Positions 58,438 through 64,000 of a DNA stretch of 64,000 nucleotides are shown piece after piece. The stretch lies in NCBI GenBank assembly GCA_012274445.1, contig JAAROD010000080.1, positions 496,001-560,000 on the forward strand, read 5' to 3'. The notes below the pieces were generated by a model. That model searched no databases, was not told the origin of the DNA, and saw only the letters and a program-made list of their open reading frames with translations. This DNA is from Sclerotiophoma versabilis. Its lineage: Eukaryota > Ascomycota > Dothideomycetes > Pleosporales > Didymellaceae. Every line of letters begins with the position of its first letter. Position 1 is the first letter of the stretch. A program made the position numbers and the translations under genes.

Positions 58438-60144
58438 TCATGGTTCCACCGGAAGGCATGTCCCTCGACGGAATGGGCGAATGCATTCGACGGTGATACA
58501 TTCTTCGAGTGCATTGACATTGTGCTGCATTGTGATGCGAGGTATCTCAATGCTTGGCAAGAGTCCCATACCCTCATTGTTTGTGTACTGACGAACCCAG
58601 TATGAGCCAAGGAAGCGGACGAAGGCGTGGTTGATGGCTGTGCTGAGGCGAGAGACAGGGTAAGTGGCAAGCCACAAGACCACAACGATGACAACACCTT
58701 TCTGTGTTGCTTTGAGATTGAGGATGCGATCGAGGAAGGTCGAAGGGTCATGAGGCTTCGACACCTGAGCGGACAAGTGGGCCAGGAACTCGTAGACGCC
58801 ACAACATTGCAAGAGGAAAGCTGCACTGCAAGCACCTGCAGTATAAATAGCAAGTCTTCTACTGAAGTGGTAGAGCAAGATGAGAATGAAGGCGGCACCA
58901 GCTGTCGCGACGAGACCACGAACCAGAGAGGCAGCGAGTCGCGGCAGGCTACTGAATAAAGCGAAGCCCCTCGCAATGTGCTCTGCCTTGCTTGATAGAC
59001 TGTCCAATCGATGTTCAATATCATCCATCTTTGCCATCGAACTGTTTGCGGCGTCGCTGATCCTCTCGGCTGCATCAGTGATGTCGCCCATGTAACCGGA
59101 CAGGACCTCATAACTTCCCACTTGGGCTTGATGGTTCAATTGGAGGCTTATAATTGCCCGGTCATGGTGTTGTTGCAATTCATTGGTAAAAGACTTCGCA
59201 AGCTGAGAGTTCTCCGTGATCATATCTTGCGAGAAGACTTGCAACTCCTTACGTATTCGATCAATTTCAAGGCTTTGGCCGTCGGCGAGCGCTGTAATGA
59301 GTTGAGAGATGGAGTCTTCCATGAAAGTGTGAAACTTGTCGTCAAGGTTACTGACCATTACCAGAGCTTTCTCTTGAACTGCCGACACGTCCTTCTTGAA
59401 CTCGCTCTGGGACTTGCGGAGCTCATCTGCGAACTGTCTCTGATCGTCCAACAAAGATGCATACTCGTCAGTGGTATATTTGATGTTAGAGGATACGGCG
59501 CCCATGGCTTGAGTCAAGTTCTTGAATACCTCAAGGTGATATTCGCGTTCGATTGCATCCCTGCTGGCTTGACACATGACCACGGCGTTTTGCCGTGCGT
59601 TACTGAAGGATGTCCAGTATTGTGGAGAAGACTGTAGCGTCTTGAGACATTGACTGTATTGATACTCCTTGTATTCTGGGTAGCACTGCTTGTCGGTGTT
59701 CGTCGGCACTTGTGACCACCAGCCGCCTTTACTGCACGCTCGACTCGAAGGGACCAGGATTTCACAGTGTAGAGGCGGTATGGCATTACTTGGAGGCTGC
59801 GTGCTCAGTAGCTCGCACACTGCAAGCTTGGCTGCGTACTCAGTCTTGACGTTATCCAAGTAGGCTTCTGGTCGGCTCTTGACGAAGTCTGGTGCATGTT
59901 CGAGGAGTTTGCATTCGTTCATGAGGTGTGATGCAGCCATACGTGTGCATGTTGGCGCTGTCTGCATCGAGACGACGAAGTCGACAGCTTGTGAGATTAC
60001 CTTGTGGTTTCTGGAGGTGGTGTACTGAAACAGTGTGTCGAGGTTAGCGGTTGGTGCTGTGTCTGCTTTCGAAGAGTAATGATAAGACAGCACTATAGGG
60101 AGTTGCAGCAGGCTGCCACAGATCGCGCCAACAGTGAGCTTCAT
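58438..60144 (-). CDS. kar5: Nuclear fusion (karyogamy) protein Kar5/Tht1
   Basis: Nuclear-envelope/ER membrane protein needed for nuclear fusion after mating. Intronless, 568 residues from the ATG at 60144, chosen because it begins a clear signal peptide (MKLTVGAICGSLLQLPIVLS); the frame is open 42 codons further up without family features. The lumenal part has the conserved cysteine pattern of Kar5/GEX1/Brambleberry: PTCTRMAASHLMNECKLLE, LAVCELL, GWWSQV...CYPEYKEYQYSQC, ending WTSFSNARQNAVVMC. A long coiled coil follows (about 215-410; FADELRKSQSEFKKDVSAVQ). Then three hydrophobic segments: LVRGLVATAGAAFILILLYH, IYTAGACSAAFLLQCCGVY and GVVIVVVLWLATYPVS. The C-terminal tail includes GSYWVRQYTN. 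Convergent with ric8, divergent from uL6m. Confidence 0.9.
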   Translation of the reverse strand: MKLTVGAICGSLLQLPIVLSYHYSSKADTAPTANLDTLFQYTTSRNHKVISQAVDFVVSMQTAPTCTRMAASHLMNECKLLEHAPDFVKSRPEAYLDNVKTEYAAKLAVCELLSTQPPSNAIPPLHCEILVPSSRACSKGGWWSQVPTNTDKQCYPEYKEYQYSQCLKTLQSSPQYWTSFSNARQNAVVMCQASRDAIEREYHLEVFKNLTQAMGAVSSNIKYTTDEYASLLDDQRQFADELRKSQSEFKKDVSAVQEKALVMVSNLDDKFHTFMEDSISQLITALADGQSLEIDRIRKELQVFSQDMITENSQLAKSFTNELQQHHDRAIISLQLNHQAQVGSYEVLSGYMGDITDAAERISDAANSSMAKMDDIEHRLDSLSSKAEHIARGFALFSSLPRLAASLVRGLVATAGAAFILILLYHFSRRLAIYTAGACSAAFLLQCCGVYEFLAHLSAQVSKPHDPSTFLDRILNLKATQKGVVIVVVLWLATYPVSRLSTAINHAFVRFLGSYWVRQYTNNEGMGLLPSIEIPRITMQHNVNALEECITVECIRPFRRGTCLPVEP

Positions 60145-60777
60145 CTTCGTTAATAAGTAGGAGCCCGGTTGTTGGAAGAGGTGGCGGACAAGAGTGTCAA
60201 CGACGCCAATGCTGTACCTCACGAACTTGTTGATGCAGTAGAGTTTGAGTAAACGAGTAGCTACCTGCACCAGTCGTCTGGAAACTGAAGGGTATTAGAG
60301 AGCAGTTGCAACACTGCGGAAACGAAAGCGAGCAAAGACAGAAATAGAAAGAGTTCTACGACCGAGAAGCCGCGAAAGCAGTGTTGACAGGCCAAGACCA
60401 TGTCAAGGTGAGAGAGCTGATCGCAGGAGTATCTGTCAGTCTGAAGTTTGCTGTCTCCACCTGACGTCTGGGTGAGAGCACGATCTGTGGTGAGTGGAAT
60501 CACGGTTAGTCAAAAACAACTGCGTGTAGCGGAGCACGAAAGTGTAGCTGCAAATATCAAATTGGGAATGACAAGGTATTGTCCAATCCCCAGTATCGAA
60601 GCGCAAACCGACAATGGCGTTTAGAAGATGCGTCGTGCAGATGAACAAACGAGGATTGGAAAGTCGCAGATCAGACGGAACGACTCCTGCCTGACTAAGC
60701 ATCGTAGGGCTGAACATGGCAACTTCGCGTCCATGTCCCAAAAACTTCGTCAGCACCCAATCGCCCACATCCACACC
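60145..60777. other. Intergenic, divergent promoters of kar5 and mrpl6
   Basis: 633 bp. On the minus strand a short frame near 60261-60503 encodes one hydrophobic helix (VVELFLFLSLLAFVSAVLQL) and then stops; it may be an upstream open frame of kar5 or chance. Plus-strand in-frame codons upstream of mrpl6 start are not family-like. Confidence 0.45.
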
Positions 60778-61573
60778 ATGTTCGCCCCAGCACGCCGGCG
60801 GTGCGCGCAAGCCATTGCCAAATCCGCCTTTCCCGCCACCAACTCGATACCGACGTTCCTGCTGCCCCGGTTCGCGGCGCCCAGGACCTTCACCACAACC
60901 TCACGATGCGAGTCCAAGATCGGGTCGCTCCCGCTCTCAGTACCTCCAGGCGTGACCTTTAGCGTGATACCGCCGAAAGCAGGTGGAAAGGGTGCAAGGA
61001 CGCAGTCAACGAGCACAGTACATGTCAAGGGCCCGCTGGGCGAGCTGTCGATGGAGATACCGCCATACATTGTCATCGACCAGCAGACTATGACGCTCAG
61101 CCTACAGGACGTTACGGACAAGAAGCAAAAGGCCATGTGGGGTACGTCTTCCACAACCATATACAAGGTGCGCACTGGCTGTATACTGACCCAGCAAAGG
61201 CACAACACGCGCATACCTGCAAAACCACATCATGGGCGTCAGCGAAGGCCACAGCGCGATCCTGCGCTTCGTCGGCGTCGGATTCCGTGCTAGCGTCGAA
61301 GACACGGCGACCACGGTCGAAGCCGAGTTCCCAGGCCAGAAGTTTGTCAACCTGAAGGTCGGGTACTCTCACCCCGTCGAGCTGTGCATACCCAAGGGTG
61401 TGACCGCGAGTACACCGCAACCCACACGCCTGCTACTCGAGGGGCCGGAGAAGGAGGTAGTCATGCAGTTTGCGGCCAAGATCAGGAAGTGGCGTGTCCC
61501 CGAGCCGTACAAGGGCAAGGGCATTTTTGTGAACGGGGAGACGATCAAGATCAAGAGCAAGAAGGTGTCGTAG
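60778..61573 (+). CDS. mrpl6: Mitochondrial large-subunit ribosomal protein uL6m (Mrpl6)
   Basis: Component of the 54S mitochondrial ribosomal subunit. Exons 60778-61141 and 61200-61573, 58-nt GTACGT intron, phase 1, 245 residues. The start ATG opens an arginine/alanine-rich mitochondrial presequence (MFAPARRRCAQAIAKSAFP); cleavage may fall near AAPRTFTTTSRCESKIG. uL6 features: PPGVTFSV, VKGPLGELSMEIP, TTRAYLQNHIMGVSEGH across the join, FVGVGFRASVE, LKVGYSHPVEL and the C-terminal RKWRVPEPYKGKGI, which is the most conserved signature of bacterial-type L6. Length matches fungal orthologues. A longer in-frame start at 60628 is not an ATG-supported presequence and is rejected. Confidence 0.95.
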
Positions 61574-62134
61574 ACGTAAGAGTGCAAGAGATGAGGCATT
61601 GGGCCGTGTTGGATATCTGTATCATACGCATGGGCGTTGTACTATACCTTTGAGTGTACAAGAAGCAGGGGCACTTGGAGCAAAGCAGAGCAATACTACA
61701 TTGAAAGCCGCGAATTTCAATACCCTACCAAGTACCTCGATCTACTCACATTCAGTCGTATCATCACATCTTCATTCAAAGAATCCTGAACGCAAACACC
61801 TCTTCCCACCCGCCCATCGCAATCCGCCAACGACGCCAACGTTTAGAACGCAGCGTAGCAAAGTAAGCAAACGCAAAAGTGCGAACCGGGGCAACTCCTG
61901 GTTGCGCTGCGCTTTGCAACTTGTGGTTGTAAGCCGATCCGGGGAAAAGTATGGATCAGAGACGAGTCTAGGTATTGTATCAGGCGAATCGAATTCAGTA
62001 AGAGCTTTATTACTCAATATTAGGTAAAGCGAGATGATTTAATAACAAACAACACGCCACGACACGACACGACACGACATGACACGATACTGTATCACTC
62101 GGTACTTCCAACACATCCATCTCCAGCCTTGTCT
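61574..62134. other. Intergenic between convergent mrpl6 and PLC-like gene
   Basis: 561 bp of 3' flanks, with a GACAC tandem repeat near the right end. No gene recognised. Confidence 0.5.
62061..62090. repeat. Pentanucleotide repeat (GACAC)6
   Basis: Six tandem 5-bp units on the plus strand, GACAC three times, then GACAT, GACAC, GATAC. Located in the 3' flank of the PLC-like gene. Likely polymorphic minisatellite. Confidence 0.8.
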
Positions 62135-63607
62135 TCAACCCAGCCTGTCTCGACACAATCCAATAGCTACATCGGCTGTGGCGCCGTCGAAGAAGTCGTT
62201 GACCAAGACTACGACGCTTTCTTCGCGTGTGAGAGATTTGCCGCAGTCGCCGCGCAGCAGCGGTAGGATCTTGGCGTCGCACACGGGCTTGGTGGCGAGG
62301 ATGGGAGAGGTGCTGACATCGCAGTCGAGGACGGAAGCGATGATGACATCGCGGATGTTTGTTGCCGTGGCCTGGCATTGGAGGAGGGTGATGGGGTGTC
62401 CGGAGGGGGGATCAGCGCTCATGCTCTGCAGCTTGGAGACCATGGAGTCGCCCGTCAGCGTGGCGTTGGCGTCGTCGTCGTAGTTGGAGACCTGGGGTAC
62501 GTCGCGCAGGACGACGAGGCGCTTGTGTTCGTTCCGTAGGTCCTGGACGGAGCGCTGCATCATGTCGTCGTGGTTGGCGACTGCGAGATTTGTGTCGCGC
62601 AGCACGTCGTCCAGCACGGCGCGCAGCTCGTCGTCGTTGGGCCGTGGACAGTCGCCTGGTACGCCGTCCCAGCGGTTCTGCACGACGATGATCTCCTCGC
62701 TGTGATCGGAGAGGAACCGCACAATGTCTGTGAGAAACTGCTTGTATGGCATGCCTGGAATCGCGCCGTGCTGGAAATACCACGTATCCTCGAGCGGACT
62801 GACAGCTTGGATCTGGCGATGGCACTTGGCGGGTCTGAACTCAAAGTATCGTGCTCCTAGCTTGAGGATTGTGTTGAGGCTGTCTTTCTGCGTAATGGCT
62901 AGTGCGCGGATGATGTCTGGGGCGATGACATTGACCCCCTTGTCGCCAATCTTATTGATGATTTCGAATGCGCGGGGGAGAGAGCGACCGAGGACTTCTT
63001 TGATCACGCCGGTGCCGGCTTTTTCGAGAAGCGACATGGCGGTCGCCATGCTGTTCATGCCGATGTCGTGCGATGAAGGGAGCACCATACGATTGAACGG
63101 CTTGTTGGACAAGTCGCTGCCGGGCGGGATAGTGTCGCGCATCCAGTTCTCGTAGTTGCGGGTTACTGTGACATAGCACTGGTGTTGCTTGGGCAGAGCT
63201 GCGAGGCCGGGGCCGGCGTCGTAGAAACCGTAGGCTACAATAAGGTCTTCGGCGAAGATGGATGGTGTTTCGTCCTTTCATGTTTTAGTCGGTTGTATAT
63301 GATAACACCCTGTCCGGGTTTGTTTGCTGGATATTACCATGGTCTTCAATGTGCCGTCACTGAGGCTGCCGGTCATGCTGTTCACATTGACCCATTGTTT
63401 TACGAGTTCGCGTCCATCTCGACGAACAATGAATTCGAATCGACCCGTCAACTTGAAGTGACCGAGATTGGAAGACTCGACTTCGAGGTGGTCGCAGCCA
63501 AATTGTTGTTGGTCTCGTCTAGTGACGGAGTTCTTGGGAACGGTAAACTCGATTTCAACATCGTCGACGGCGATGTACGAGTAGCAGAGGATGCCTTTGG
63601 ACGGCAT
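62135..63607 (-). CDS. PI-PLC-like (TIM-barrel) phosphodiesterase
   Basis: Predicted PLC-like phosphodiesterase. Exons 63607-63338 and 63274-62135, 63-nt intron, phase 0, 469 residues. The first about 100 residues look like a beta-sandwich (VEIEFTVPKN, GHFKLTGRFEFIVRRDGREL) with no signal peptide. The barrel follows the join: NYENWMRDTIPPGSDLS, then first catalytic histidine in LPSSHDIGMN (about H159), acidic/basic active-site strand ARYFEFRPAK (E235, R237), second histidine in YFQHGAIPG (about H259), and the strand EEIIVVQNRWDGVPG. There is no C2, Y domain or EF hand, so this is the bacterial-type single-X-domain class, not a eukaryotic signalling PLC. Substrate unknown; lack of secretion signal suggests a cytosolic enzyme. 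Confidence 0.85.
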
Positions 63608-64000
63608 CTTGAGGACTATTTCTTGTTTCCTTTTCTTTCTTTGTCTACAATTGTATCCATGCGGAAGTTCAGCAGATGTATGTTATAGGTACAGTTCTTT
63701 TGGTTGGACCGAACTGTCCTCCCGCGATCTCGTGAAGTAAGGAGTGAGGTCGTCAAGGCCTCGATGACGATTTGCGCGGGGTACGCGTCTTTGTATAAGA
63801 AGCAATCATCCGGTAGCGTTCCCGCGCCTCAGCTGTCATCGATCGCGGCTGGAAGACCGGATTCGTTAGCGGTGGCTCAGCTGGTGTTCGCAGGGTTTTA
63901 GGTCAGGTACACCAATCAGGTTGGCGACTACATGTCGATCGGGCCGGCAAGGTGGGGTTGGCATGAAGGATCGCAGGCATCAGATGCAGTGCGTGTGATC
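63608..64000. other. Right end, upstream of PLC-like gene
   Basis: 393 bp, promoter of the PLC-like gene. A frame of 65 codons from 63704 is not convincing. No partial gene recognised at the window edge. Confidence 0.5.

Noticed and set aside
58212..59111. About 300-codon minus-strand frame overlapping kar5
   Set aside because: It lies in another frame of the kar5 coding region, which has clear family motifs; a shadow frame.
60628..60777. N-terminal extension of mrpl6 by 50 codons
   Set aside because: The ATG at 60778 starts a typical mitochondrial presequence; the extension is charged and unlike orthologues.

Overview
The window is nuclear DNA from a filamentous ascomycete (Pezizomycotina), most likely a plant-associated Dothideomycete. 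The grounds are: genes with short introns (about 44-93 nt) carrying CTAAC/CTGAC-type branch sites; fungal-specific families (SAT4/rhodopsin-domain membrane proteins, Ppc89 spindle-pole protein, Kar5/Tht1, Gyp5, Iks1, Par32); and a secreted family-3 pectate lyase. The class-level assignment is an inference. Twenty-two protein-coding loci and two intron-bearing tRNA genes are annotated with reasonable to high confidence, plus one doubtful small membrane protein. All exon coordinates are my own reconstruction from reading frames, splice signals and family conservation.

Layout. 0-14.8 kb: a gene-empty 2.5 kb left end, then pectate lyase (-), mitochondrial calcium uniporter (+), the 60S biogenesis factor Rei1 (-), and, divergently, a large HECT ubiquitin ligase (+) that carries an AZUL-like cysteine motif; then a Par32-type small phosphoprotein (+). 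14.8-24.1 kb: two paralogous SAT4-domain seven-helix proteins on the minus strand, both reconstructed as exactly 361 residues with three shared intron positions. Between them lie tRNA-Glu(UUC), tRNA-Ser(CGA) and two conserved-looking unknown proteins. 25-31.5 kb is the accessory-looking part: a cytochrome P450 with a multi-helix N-terminus, two unknown tail-anchored or single-pass proteins and an MFS transporter, with no synthase or synthetase nearby.

33-64 kb is mostly housekeeping: the Ypt/Rab GAP Gyp5 (-), a secreted protein with three PAN/Apple-like repeats (-), the spindle-pole coiled-coil protein Ppc89 (-), kinase Iks1 (-), glucose-6-phosphate 1-epimerase (-), the telomere/replication-timing protein Rif1 (-), the G-alpha chaperone/GEF Ric8 (+), karyogamy protein Kar5 (-), mitochondrial ribosomal protein uL6m (+) and a PI-PLC-like phosphodiesterase (-).

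I see no CRISPR array, rRNA, intact transposon, virus-like element or complete biosynthetic cluster. The most notable points are the AZUL+HECT architecture with a minimal uORF overlapping its start codon, the SAT4 paralogue pair, a GC-AG intron in ric8, PP1-docking motifs in Rif1 and a frame-breaking cryptic intron in Rif1. Several unrecognised proteins are described as such.
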